Shown: positions 1 to 6,702, counted from the stretch's first letter. The stretch: DNA of 11,806 nt from Ruminococcaceae bacterium UBA5450 (GCA_002424295.1 DIQY01000116.1:1-11806), one strand, 5' to 3'. Made by a program: numbers and translations. The notes: a model not told the origin generated them from the sequence alone.

Positions 1-17
1 TCGATGATTGCAAACAT
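1..17 (-). CDS. rplU: Probable ribosomal protein bL21, first five codons only
   Basis: Only the first five codons and two bases of the next are inside the window, reading M-F-A-I-I from an ATG at 17-15. bL21 proteins of Firmicutes typically begin M(F/Y)AII followed by a TGGKQ-type motif, which fits. The support is mainly contextual: a near-perfect sigma-A promoter and a roughly 80-nt structured leader lie directly upstream, as is usual for the rplU operon, and an AGGAT element lies about 8 nt before the ATG. With so few residues another gene starting MFAII cannot be excluded. The remainder lies off the left edge. Confidence 0.5.
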
Positions 18-97
18 AGTGATAAATCCTGCCTTTTTATAGACTCGCTACGACGGGTGAGCATTTCTGCTGCTTCAATAGCCCGCAATAAGCGGCT
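18..97 (-). promoter_or_regulatory. Structured 5' leader of rplU, candidate L21 leader
   Basis: About 80 nt of untranslated sequence separate the predicted transcription start (around 97) from the ATG at 17. Near its 5' end is a hairpin with AGCC-GC pairing to GC-GGCT, one bulged G and a TTATT loop (about 81-97). A weaker AGCA/TGCT stem follows, then a CTC/GAG pairing. Ribosomal protein L21 leaders are known autoregulatory RNA elements in Firmicutes. Assignment to that family is inferred from position and approximate structure, not from a covariance match. Confidence 0.4.
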
Positions 98-102
98 TAA
101 CA

Positions 103-131
103 ATAATATCATAACAGCACTTTTTTGTCAA
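103..131 (-). promoter_or_regulatory. Sigma-A promoter for rplU
   Basis: The minus strand reads TTGACA (131-126), a 17-nt spacer, then TATTAT (108-103). This is a full consensus -35 and a five-of-six -10 at ideal spacing. It lies between the ispA stop and the probable rplU start, so it marks a new transcription unit. No hairpin terminator is visible between ispA and this promoter, so read-through from ispA is likely. Confidence 0.8.
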
Positions 132-153
132 CGATTTCTTAAAAATGCTTTGA

Positions 154-1050
154 TTAATGCTTTCTTGCTGAAAGACTCTCGGCAAGCGTTTTCAAAAACT
201 CTGCACGCTCCCCGAATGGCTCCAACGCAGAAACCGCTTCTTTCGTAAGATCTTTTACCCTCTGCTGTGCTTTTGAAATGCCTAAAATCGAAACATAAGT
301 GCTTTTTTCGTTTTCAGCATCACTTCCCACAGGTTTTCCGAGAGATTTTGTATCGCCTTCCACATCGAGAACATCATCTTCAATTTGAAATGCAAGACCA
401 ATTGCCTTCGCATAATCATCGGCAGCTTTTCGCATTTCTTTTGAGGCCCCGGCAAGTGCACACCCCATCGCCGCCGCCGCACGGATCAACGCACCGGTCT
501 TATTGGCATCCATAATCTGAAGGGTCTTAAGATCGATCTCATGCCCTTCGCTCTCAAGATCGATCACCTGGCCGCCGACCATTCCGTGATCACCTGCAGC
601 CTTAGCTAAAATGCCTGCGGCCTCCGCTGCACGGGAAGCGCCCGCCAAAGCAACAGAATCCGGTGCCAACATCACCTCAAAAGCTTTTGTCAGCAGAGCA
701 TCTCCCGAAAGAAGCGCAATATCTTCTCCATACACTTTATGATTGGAAGCTCTGCCACGACGTAAATCATCATCATCCATACAAGGAAGATCATCATGAA
801 TCAAAGAATAGGTATGCACCATCTCCAGCGCACAGGCAAAGGGGAGCGCCTTTTCGGGCTCCCCTTTGCAGATTCCGCAGAATTCCAGTACCAGAATCGG
901 ACGAAGACGTTTTCCGCCTGCCAAAAGGCTATATCGCATAGATTCCGTCAAATTGGCGATCAATCCCGTCTCTTCCGGAATATAAACCTCCAGCGCTTGA
1001 TCAATTAATTGGCAAAGCTTTTTTAGTTTTAAATCAAATTCAAGCTTCAT
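154..1050 (-). CDS. ispA: Farnesyl/geranylgeranyl diphosphate synthase (polyprenyl synthetase)
   Basis: This 298-residue all-helical trans-prenyltransferase condenses isopentenyl diphosphate with dimethylallyl or geranyl diphosphate, giving C15 (or C20) diphosphates for undecaprenyl and other isoprenoid synthesis in the cytosol. The substrate-binding GGKRLRP motif is at residues 45-51. The first aspartate-rich motif DDLPCMDDDD is at 86-95, followed by LRRGR. The second aspartate-rich motif DDVLD is at 225-229, followed by GDTKSLGKPVGSD. Length is normal for the bacterial IspA family. The ATG at 1050 overlaps the xseB stop by 11 nt, and a GGGGAGGAAA Shine-Dalgarno lies inside xseB, so translation is coupled. 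The xseA-xseB-ispA order is conserved in Firmicutes. Chain length cannot be settled by eye, so C15 is the default assumption. The dxs gene that often follows is absent here. Confidence 0.93.
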   Translation of the reverse strand: MKLEFDLKLKKLCQLIDQALEVYIPEETGLIANLTESMRYSLLAGGKRLRPILVLEFCGICKGEPEKALPFACALEMVHTYSLIHDDLPCMDDDDLRRGRASNHKVYGEDIALLSGDALLTKAFEVMLAPDSVALAGASRAAEAAGILAKAAGDHGMVGGQVIDLESEGHEIDLKTLQIMDANKTGALIRAAAAMGCALAGASKEMRKAADDYAKAIGLAFQIEDDVLDVEGDTKSLGKPVGSDAENEKSTYVSILGISKAQQRVKDLTKEAVSALEPFGERAEFLKTLAESLSARKH

Positions 1051-1246
1051 TAATGGTTTCCTCCCCGGTCAAAGTACGAACCTTCTGTTCTGCTTTTTCC
1101 AGCGTCTCATAGCAATATTTGCTGAGCTTAGCTCCTTCTTCGTAAAGCTTCAATGATTCTTCCAGAGAAACTGTAGAATCCTGCAAAGAAGCTACAATTT
1201 CTTCCAACCGGGAAACTGCCGATTCAAACGTCATTTTTGATTTCAT
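1040..1246 (-). CDS. xseB: Exodeoxyribonuclease VII small subunit
   Basis: This 68-residue protein is the small subunit of exonuclease VII, which degrades single-stranded DNA in both directions; several XseB chains bind one XseA. It shows the family signature: an N-terminal TFESAVSRLEEIV helix (residues 6-18), then a SLEESLKLYEEG helix (27-38), and a Lys/Glu-rich coiled C-terminus ending in EKAEQKV. I place the start at 1246 because the ATG shares an ATGA with the xseA stop and has an AGGAG about 6 nt upstream. An in-frame extension to 1273 would add nine residues that look unlike the family. It overlaps ispA by 11 nt. Cytosolic; role in repair and recombination is family knowledge. Confidence 0.92.
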   Translation of the reverse strand: MKSKMTFESAVSRLEEIVASLQDSTVSLEESLKLYEEGAKLSKYCYETLEKAEQKVRTLTGEETINEA

Positions 1247-2388
1247 ACTTGCTCCTGTTCCAAAACGCGGCACTTAAGTGCCCCATTTTTCAGTCTGAGA
1301 TGAAGGATTTCGTCCGGTGCCGCCTCTGAAGCATTCTCCAAAATAGTACCGTCTTCTTTCTTAATGACCGCATATCCGCGGCCAAGCACCTTTAAAGGAC
1401 TCAGCGCATCGAGCTGTGCCATAAGCTTTGAAAGCTTTTGATGGCTTTTTTCCAAAGGTCGATTGAAAGACTCTCCTAGTGCCGTTGTTACCCGGTCTAA
1501 CTTTTGCCGTTCAAGGTTCATACGATTCTGCAAAGAATTTCTGAGGACCTCATCTGTATGCAAAAGATTTCTCAGCACCTCTCCGCGATCCGGCACTGCC
1601 AGTTCCGCAGCAGCACTGGGAGTCGGCGCACGCAAATCTGCCACAAAATCACAAATCGTAAAATCTGTCTCATGACCAACCGCCGAAATAATCGGAATTT
1701 TCGATTCCGCCACCGCTCGCGCCACACATTCCTCATTAAAAGCCCAAAGATCTTCGATACTGCCGCCGCCTCTTCCGACAATCAAAACATCGGCGGCTTT
1801 TTCGCGGTTAAAACGTGCAATCGCCTCTGCGATCTGCTGCGCTGCTCCTTCTCCCTGCACTAATACAGGGCAAAGGACCACTTCGCTTAAAGGCCATCGG
1901 CGGGAAAGAATATTTAAAATATCACGGACTGCCGCTCCGGTGGGAGAAGTGACAACGCCGATTCTTTCCGGACATCTTGGAAGTGCTTTTTTGTGCTCTT
2001 CTGCAAAAAGCCCTTCTTTCTCCAATCGATTTTTCAGCTGTTCAAAAGCGATTGCCAGAGCACCGGCTCCTACCGGCTGCAATTCATTCACATAAAATTG
2101 ATACTGGCCGGTCACTTCATAAAGAGAAACTTTTCCACAGGCCAGCACCTTCATGCCGTCTTCCGGTTTAAAGCGAAGTCTGCGGGCATTTCCTGCAAAC
2201 ATCACCGCCTTAATTACACCGCCTGAATCCTTCAGAGAAAAATAAAGATGGCCGGAACGATAATGATCGGTAAAATTAGAGATTTCGCCCTGCACGTAAA
2301 CGGCCTGCAGATTGCGGTCGCCTTCCAAAATGGATTTGACATAGGTGTTGAGCTGAGTAACTGTCAAAACATTGGTATGTGCATTCAT
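1243..2388 (-). CDS. xseA: Exodeoxyribonuclease VII large subunit
   Basis: This 381-residue catalytic subunit of exonuclease VII carries an N-terminal OB-fold (about residues 8-105, with the conserved VQGEISNF at 32-39 and GHLYFSLKD at 46-54). The nuclease core includes GVVTSPTGAAVRDI (144-157), GRGGGSIEDLWAFN (205-218) and SAVGHETDFT (235-244), followed by the ADLRAPTPSAAAE motif (250-262). A coiled-coil segment follows, and the C-terminal LGRGYAVI motif is present. It is shorter than the roughly 450-residue E. coli protein, mostly through a shorter coiled-coil region, which is common in Firmicutes. The ATG overlaps the stop of the upstream TsaD-like gene (ATGA), with a GGAGGG Shine-Dalgarno 5-6 nt before it. 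It is clearly in one operon with xseB. Confidence 0.95.
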   Translation of the reverse strand: MNAHTNVLTVTQLNTYVKSILEGDRNLQAVYVQGEISNFTDHYRSGHLYFSLKDSGGVIKAVMFAGNARRLRFKPEDGMKVLACGKVSLYEVTGQYQFYVNELQPVGAGALAIAFEQLKNRLEKEGLFAEEHKKALPRCPERIGVVTSPTGAAVRDILNILSRRWPLSEVVLCPVLVQGEGAAQQIAEAIARFNREKAADVLIVGRGGGSIEDLWAFNEECVARAVAESKIPIISAVGHETDFTICDFVADLRAPTPSAAAELAVPDRGEVLRNLLHTDEVLRNSLQNRMNLERQKLDRVTTALGESFNRPLEKSHQKLSKLMAQLDALSPLKVLGRGYAVIKKEDGTILENASEAAPDEILHLRLKNGALKCRVLEQEQV

Positions 2389-3314
2389 AGCATTCCCTCC
2401 CGCAAAGCAGTCAATACTGCAATTCCTGCTGCATTATCCGCAGAGAAGACCGGTTCTGCAAAAAAGGCCTGATACTTTTTGGAGATGCCCTCTTTTAGAA
2501 AAGTATTGGACATCACGCCTCCCGCAAATACAAGAGGGAGGCCCGGACGCTCTTTGAGCAATGCCTTTGTAATATTGCACAGTGCTTCCAAGATAAAGGA
2601 CAGGCAATATTTTGCGGTATCTTCTTTTTCCGCGCCTTCCTGCAGCATCTTTCGGCACTGATTTTCGACTCCGGAAAGCGAACAGTCACAGCCTTTCATC
2701 GGCACATGGACTTTAAAGGTTTTTTTTGACTGCTGCGCAAGCTTTTCAAGCTGCGGTCCTGCCGGAAAAGGCAGTCCCAAAAGGCCGCCTACGCGATCGA
2801 TTGCTTGTCCAGCTTTTAGATCCAGCGAATGTGCCACAAGTTCCATGGGGATTTCCGGATCTGGAAGCACATGGAGTGCTTCCGTTGTTCCACCTGATAC
2901 ATGAAAGGCATAAAATTCTTTTCCGATCAGGTCAAGTTGCCCGGAAGAATAAAGAGCCGCAGCGATATGCCCCTGCTGATGGGACCATTTAAAAAGCGGA
3001 ACATTGAGCGCCGCCGCTAATGCTCTGCCGACTCCTTCCCCTACGGTAAAACAAGGCATATAGCTGCCATCTACCGCTCTCGGCCGAGAAGAAACACCAA
3101 CAGCTCCAATTTCTCCATGAGGAGCAGACAATAGCTTTTCCAAAATTTCCGGCAGCTGCTGCGTATGGTGAAAAACCGCATCACTTTGACGCAAACCGAG
3201 CGTTCCCGGTTTTACGGGGAGAAGCTTTTTCTGCTGTCTTACTCCGTCCACTGGATTCCAAAGCGCCGCAGAGGTCGTATAATTGCTGGTATCGATTCCC
3301 AAACACTCAATCAT
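2385..3314 (-). CDS. TsaD/Kae1-like protein (peptidase M22 family paralogue)
   Basis: This 309-residue ASKHA-fold protein belongs to the Kae1/TsaD superfamily, whose main member makes the threonylcarbamoyl modification of tRNA (t6A). The N-terminal phosphate loop GIDTSNYTTS is at residues 6-15. The metal-binding HxxxH pair is present as H112 and H116 (SHQQGHIAAA), with SGGTT at 140-144, AGQAIDRVG at 168-176, SLSGVE at 212-217, GGVMSN at 265-270 and SADNAAGIA at 291-299. These replace TsaD motifs with variants, and the protein is shorter than the usual 335-345 residues. I therefore read it as the second, operon-linked Clostridia paralogue often labelled O-sialoglycoprotein endopeptidase, not canonical TsaD. 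Start: the ATG at 3314 overlaps the nusB stop by 8 nt; an upstream in-frame start at 3353 would add an unrelated-looking leader. Its substrate is unknown. Confidence 0.82.
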   Translation of the reverse strand: MIECLGIDTSNYTTSAALWNPVDGVRQQKKLLPVKPGTLGLRQSDAVFHHTQQLPEILEKLLSAPHGEIGAVGVSSRPRAVDGSYMPCFTVGEGVGRALAAALNVPLFKWSHQQGHIAAALYSSGQLDLIGKEFYAFHVSGGTTEALHVLPDPEIPMELVAHSLDLKAGQAIDRVGGLLGLPFPAGPQLEKLAQQSKKTFKVHVPMKGCDCSLSGVENQCRKMLQEGAEKEDTAKYCLSFILEALCNITKALLKERPGLPLVFAGGVMSNTFLKEGISKKYQAFFAEPVFSADNAAGIAVLTALREGML

Positions 3315-3711
3315 GCTGTTCCAATTCCTTTGCGACGCTTCCCAAAACACCATTTAAAAATTTTGGGTCTTCTGCGCCGCCATATTTTTTCGCAAGATCT
3401 ACCGCCTCGTTGATCGAAACGCTCACTGGAATTTCTTCTTCCCATTTCATCTCATAAATACAAAGCCGCAAGAGGGAAATGCACACTTTAGAAAGGCGAT
3501 TCATCTTCCAACTCTTCGTATAGCGCGAAATGATCTCATCAATCTCATCAAGATGTGATTCGACTCCCTTTGATTCTTTTTCTGCAAAAGGATCCGCCCG
3601 AAATTCTTCTGACTCTTCCGCGTCTGTGATGATCTCATCAATGCTCCCATGATTGATGTTTTGCTGAAACACCAGAATAAATGCCTGTTCTCTCGCTTCG
3701 CGTCGTTTCAT
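3307..3711 (-). CDS. nusB: Transcription antitermination protein NusB
   Basis: This 134-residue all-helical RNA-binding factor acts with NusE (S10) at boxA to prevent premature termination, chiefly in rRNA operons. It starts MKRREAREQAF, the family opening, and near the C-terminus has the signature NEAVDLAKKYG followed by PKFLNGVLG (about residues 102-124). Length is typical. I use the ATG at 3711 because AGGAGG (3721-3716) stands 4 nt before it; the longer frame from 3771 would run backward through the intrinsic terminator. It is the first gene of the nusB/TsaD-like/xseA/xseB/ispA operon and overlaps the next gene by 8 nt. An intrinsic terminator lies immediately upstream, so expression needs read-through of it. 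Confidence 0.95.
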   Translation of the reverse strand: MKRREAREQAFILVFQQNINHGSIDEIITDAEESEEFRADPFAEKESKGVESHLDEIDEIISRYTKSWKMNRLSKVCISLLRLCIYEMKWEEEIPVSVSINEAVDLAKKYGGAEDPKFLNGVLGSVAKELEQHD

Positions 3712-3737
3712 AAAGCCTCCTAATTTTTTAAAAAAAT

Positions 3738-3762
3738 AAACCCTCCAATTTGTGGAGGGTTT
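3738..3762 (-). terminator. Intrinsic terminator after spoIIIAH, within the nusB leader
   Basis: On the minus strand a 9-bp perfect stem (AAACCCTCC / GGAGGGTTT, loop ACAAATT) is followed by A then seven Ts (to about 3730). The plus-strand side has no T-run, so the terminator faces the spoIIIA direction. It ends the spoIIIA message, but it also lies downstream of a TATAAT promoter and only about 16 nt before the nusB Shine-Dalgarno, so it could attenuate nusB. Confidence 0.85.
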
Positions 3763-3804
3763 TGATGACAAAATAACATTCGATTTTCAAACATCCACGG
3801 CTTT

Positions 3805-3832
3805 ATTATACCACGAAAATTCTCCAGAACAA
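3805..3832 (-). promoter_or_regulatory. Sigma-A-type promoter for the nusB operon
   Basis: The minus strand has a perfect TATAAT (3810-3805) with a weak -35, TTGTTC (3832-3827), at 16-nt spacing, starting 3 nt after the spoIIIAH stop codon. Transcription would begin near 3798 and pass through the terminator hairpin before reaching nusB. It is the only plausible -10 in the spoIIIAH-nusB gap. The -35 matches only three of six positions, so strength is uncertain. Confidence 0.55.
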
Positions 3833-3835
3833 CTA

Positions 3836-4414
3836 TTATTTGCTCTCGATAATTTTAATTTTATCATAAGTAACGCCGGTCTGACCAACAACAATATCTT
3901 TAATCAGCATGACGGCTTCGGACATTTCCTTATCGCCTTTGCTGACAACTACATTGCAGGTTCCATTTTGCAAATATACGACGCAATCGCTGAACCCTTT
4001 TGCTTTAATTAGATTTTCGGCATTATTTTCCTGCTGAATATTTTGTGCAATCTCTGCCGCCTTCGTTACGGCTTCTTTCTTGGCATCTTCACTGGAAGAA
4101 ACATCTGATGTGACCTTCTCCAAAAGTTCTACTGACTGATCTCTGGCCTTCTGACGGGTAAGCCGTGCCTGCGTAAAGCTGTCGCTGCTGCCGGAAGCTG
4201 CAGAAGAAGTCGTCATTTCTTCAGAGGAATCAGCCACCGAAGAAGTGCTCGGATCTGCATTGACAAGCTGTGCCTGACCCAATTCTTTTTCCGAAGCCGT
4301 TGTTCCGGCCATCTGCACTGTATTGCCCCCTGCAAACTGCCAGTTAAGATAAACCGCCGCGCCTAACGCTACGACTAAAGCTGCCAGAATCACCTGACGT
4401 TTTCCCATTTTCAT
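3836..4414 (-). CDS. spoIIIAH: Stage III sporulation protein AH
   Basis: This 192-residue mother-cell membrane protein spans the intermembrane space and docks with forespore SpoIIQ, forming the channel that feeds the forespore and permits late sigma-G activity. One transmembrane helix lies at residues 8-24. A long Ser/Thr/Glu-rich linker (about 50-80) leads to a YscJ/FliF-like ring-building domain (about 85-190), with a helix rich in Ala/Glu and the strand pair FSDCVVYLQNG (141-151) and CNVVVS (153-158). It ends GVTYDKIKIIESK, as SpoIIIAH proteins do. A strong AAGGAGGAG precedes the ATG by 6 nt; a second in-frame ATG two codons on is less well placed. The last spoIIIA gene, 36 nt after spoIIIAG. 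If the organism has no SpoIIQ, a LytM-domain protein would be the expected partner. Confidence 0.9.
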   Translation of the reverse strand: MKMGKRQVILAALVVALGAAVYLNWQFAGGNTVQMAGTTASEKELGQAQLVNADPSTSSVADSSEEMTTSSAASGSSDSFTQARLTRQKARDQSVELLEKVTSDVSSSEDAKKEAVTKAAEIAQNIQQENNAENLIKAKGFSDCVVYLQNGTCNVVVSKGDKEMSEAVMLIKDIVVGQTGVTYDKIKIIESK

Positions 4415-4450
4415 CTGAAACTCCTCCTTGTCATGAATAAAATAAGTATT

Positions 4451-5032
4451 TCAGGAATCAGAACGCACCACACAGACTCTGGCAGAACTAATTCCCACCG
4501 CCGTTGTTACTGCCGAAATGATTTTCTCCTGTACAGCAGGATTATCAGCGCCTGGGCAAGTAACAACAACGCCTTGAATTTTCGGCTGCTGCTGCGTAAT
4601 TTCCACTGGATGCTCATTCCCATTTGCGTCTTTTACAAGAATATATTTCGTTTCAAGGCTGCTATTATCAGTATTTCTGCTTCCGGAAGAATCCTGGGCC
4701 TTCTGGGTTGTCTTTTTTTCTTCTGTTGCATAGACCTGCGCCGTTCCCTGTTCCAGCGTCACCAAAACATGCGGCGTTCCGGCACCCGAAATCTGAGAAA
4801 TCAGTTCGCTCAAGCGCTGCTCCATCTGCGCTGTATAATCCTGATTACTCTCCTGGGAAGAAACCGCAGAAGCGGCGGTCTGTACAGACTGCTGTGTTTC
4901 TTTTCCGGTTTTTCCGAAAACAGAGCTAAGAAAAATCAGTGCAATTCCCGCAAACGCAAGAATCAAAACAATTTTTCGGCTGAAATCGTGCTCCATCAGT
5001 CTTTTAAAAAAGTCCTTCTTTTCAGCTTCCAT
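4451..5032 (-). CDS. spoIIIAG: Stage III sporulation protein AG
   Basis: This 193-residue single-pass protein forms the large oligomeric ring of the mother-cell side of the SpoIIIA-SpoIIQ channel. A basic cytosolic N-terminus is followed by one membrane helix (about residues 20-38) and a Gln/Ser-rich linker. The soluble ring-building domain contains MEQRLSELISQISGAG (70-85), VLVTLEQG (89-96), a variable Ser/Lys/Thr-rich insertion (103-125), then ILVKDANG (131-138) and IQGVVVTCPGADNPAVQEKI (152-171). These match the SpoIIIAG family. The start overlaps the spoIIIAF stop by 11 nt and has GGAGGTG 7 nt before the ATG. The insertion is the part that forms the beta-triangle in the B. subtilis ring structure, which is family knowledge. 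Confidence 0.92.
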   Translation of the reverse strand: MEAEKKDFFKRLMEHDFSRKIVLILAFAGIALIFLSSVFGKTGKETQQSVQTAASAVSSQESNQDYTAQMEQRLSELISQISGAGTPHVLVTLEQGTAQVYATEEKKTTQKAQDSSGSRNTDNSSLETKYILVKDANGNEHPVEITQQQPKIQGVVVTCPGADNPAVQEKIISAVTTAVGISSARVCVVRSDS

Positions 5033-5495
5033 CTGTTTTCACCTCCGTCTCGAGTCCCAGAGATTTGGCTAAAAAATCCCGGATATCCTCTTTGGAAGCA
5101 GACTCCGATATTGGCAGCGTCACGATAACTTTGGTAATGTGTATGCTTCCATCCTCGCTATTATCCATCAAAACGGACACGTCTGTGCAGCTAAGTGATT
5201 TTTTTTTGAGTTCTGACCTGACAAGCCCCACAATGCTGCTTTTGGCCGCTTCTACATATTGATCATCCACCGCCTTAGAAAGCGTTGAATCCGGCGTTTT
5301 CTGAGAAGTGGCACGATCCAATTTTTCGGAAACTTCCGGAACGACATCCTTTAATGGGGCAATCAAAACACACAGAACCAGCGCTCCCATGACAAGGCGT
5401 ACCAATTTTGCCGTAGAGCCGCTTGGCAACAAAAACTGCAGCATTGCAGAAGCCACCGCTACCAGGCAGATACCGACTGCCCATGATTCAATCAT
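5022..5495 (-). CDS. spoIIIAF: Stage III sporulation protein AF
   Basis: This 157-residue protein has two N-terminal membrane helices (about residues 5-23 and 30-48, with the conserved RLVMGALVLCVLIAPL) and a soluble C-terminal domain ending in SKEDIRDFLAKSLGL. SpoIIIAF proteins also carry a ring-building-type domain and are thought to form part of the channel base. The ATG at 5495 shares an ATGA with the spoIIIAE stop. A longer open frame to 5657 only shadows spoIIIAE and is rejected. It overlaps spoIIIAG by 11 nt, consistent with translational coupling. A mother-cell membrane location is inferred from the family. Confidence 0.9.
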   Translation of the reverse strand: MIESWAVGICLVAVASAMLQFLLPSGSTAKLVRLVMGALVLCVLIAPLKDVVPEVSEKLDRATSQKTPDSTLSKAVDDQYVEAAKSSIVGLVRSELKKKSLSCTDVSVLMDNSEDGSIHITKVIVTLPISESASKEDIRDFLAKSLGLETEVKTDGS

Positions 5496-6673
5496 GCAGT
5501 ATTTCCCCCTCCAACGATTACCAAAAGCACACTGGAAACAGTCAGTACGGTCAGAGAACAAATCAGAATGGCAAGAAGAGTTTCCATTACAGAAGAGCAT
5601 GCCCTTAAAAGATCGGAAAGCTCTTTCAAAGCAAAAATGTCGCCCACCCCTGCACAAAAGCTAAGCAGGATAATCCAGACAAGGCAACTAAGAATCGACG
5701 GCAAAAAAATGATTGCTTCTGCAAGCAATACAAAAGCCCCTACACCAGACTTTAAAATTCCAACGCACCCACTTACCGTATGGATCGCTTCGCTCAAAGC
5801 GCTTCCCACAACCGGCACAAAACTACTGACCACAAATTTTGCAGCGCGGTTGCCGCCGGTATCCACTGAAGTAGAAACCATTTGGCGCATCGTCAAAAGG
5901 CCAGTAAAAACCGTCATCAAAAATCCCAGAATCCACTTGACTCCTTTGGAAAACGCCTGACAGATTCCAGAAAGTTTGAGGTCTGGCGAAAGGGAAGAAA
6001 CGATCGAGATTGCTAGGAAAATACGCATAGCAGGTGCAAGAATTTGTGCCGAAATCAATTCGACCCCATTACCGGCTGCTGCTGTCAAAAGCTGCCATGA
6101 CGCCGCAGAAACCGGTTGTCCTCCCGCAAGAAGGATTCCTCCCATAATCGGAATGGTTGCCAGCGAAAATCCAGCCGCAGTTTTAATCACTGCACAGGCG
6201 GCAACGATCGAATAAATCAGCGGTTCTACCACGCAAACACAAACGCAAAGAGCGCCCACCACTCCAACGGCGCTCCCAATTTCTTCTGTCCCAACCGAAA
6301 GCCTTAGTGCACTGACCATCGCGCACAGGACCATAATTGCTACAGAAGAAGCTGCCGCTTTTAATGGGGTCGATCCCTCTTTGCCCGTTAACCCAAACAC
6401 CATAGAAAAAAACTCTTGGGGTGTGATCTTTCCGATATTCCGAAAATCCCCGTTCACCGCGCCCAAGTGATTCATCAGCTCTTTTGTGGAATCCGGAAGC
6501 TCTCCCCAAAGGCTATTTGCTCCACTTTTTTCCACCTGTTCCTGATAGAGGTCTTCCGATACGCTTTCTCCCGTTTCTTCTGCCATGACCCGTGGAGTAT
6601 TTAAGAAAAAGAGCAAAAGAATTAGGAAAAAAGCAATCAAAAATTTTGTCTTTTTTTTCTGTATTCCTATCAC
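5492..6673 (-). CDS. spoIIIAE: Stage III sporulation protein AE
   Basis: This 393-residue polytopic membrane protein is thought to be the membrane core of the mother-cell secretion-like channel. A signal-type hydrophobic N-terminus (residues 9-30, ending RVMA before a Glu-rich segment) is followed by about seven further hydrophobic spans (near 105-124, 133-160, 168-185, 212-228, 246-262, 315-342 and 365-387). Between them are the conserved IPIMGGILLAGGQPVSAA (174-191) and SFVPVVGSALSEAI (284-297). The length fits the family. Initiation is at a GTG (6673-6671) with AAGGCGGTG 8 nt upstream; no nearby in-frame ATG precedes it. It overlaps spoIIIAF by ATGA and lies 29 nt after spoIIIAD. Confidence 0.92.
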   Translation of the reverse strand: MIGIQKKKTKFLIAFFLILLLFFLNTPRVMAEETGESVSEDLYQEQVEKSGANSLWGELPDSTKELMNHLGAVNGDFRNIGKITPQEFFSMVFGLTGKEGSTPLKAAASSVAIMVLCAMVSALRLSVGTEEIGSAVGVVGALCVCVCVVEPLIYSIVAACAVIKTAAGFSLATIPIMGGILLAGGQPVSAASWQLLTAAAGNGVELISAQILAPAMRIFLAISIVSSLSPDLKLSGICQAFSKGVKWILGFLMTVFTGLLTMRQMVSTSVDTGGNRAAKFVVSSFVPVVGSALSEAIHTVSGCVGILKSGVGAFVLLAEAIIFLPSILSCLVWIILLSFCAGVGDIFALKELSDLLRACSSVMETLLAILICSLTVLTVSSVLLVIVGGGNTA

Positions 6674-6702
6674 TTTTGGAACACCGCCTTTTCTGGTTCC
6701 TT

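Noticed and set aside
144..163. Direct repeat AATGCTTT at 144-151 and 156-163 around the ispA stop
   Set aside because: The two 8-bp copies 12 nt apart in AT-rich sequence are compatible with chance. They form no hairpin, so this is not a terminator for ispA.
2385..3314. Calling the TsaD-like gene canonical tsaD
   Set aside because: It is about 30 residues shorter than usual, with variant motifs and no tsaB/tsaE neighbours, so I kept a family-level name.
4433..5128. Plus-strand 231-codon open frame
   Set aside because: It lies antisense to spoIIIAG and the end of spoIIIAF, has no ribosome site or recognisable domain, and is rich in Arg/Ser/Leu as expected of an antisense shadow.
5568..5960. 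Plus-strand 130-codon open frame
   Set aside because: It is antisense to spoIIIAE; its composition mirrors the membrane-protein codons on the other strand.
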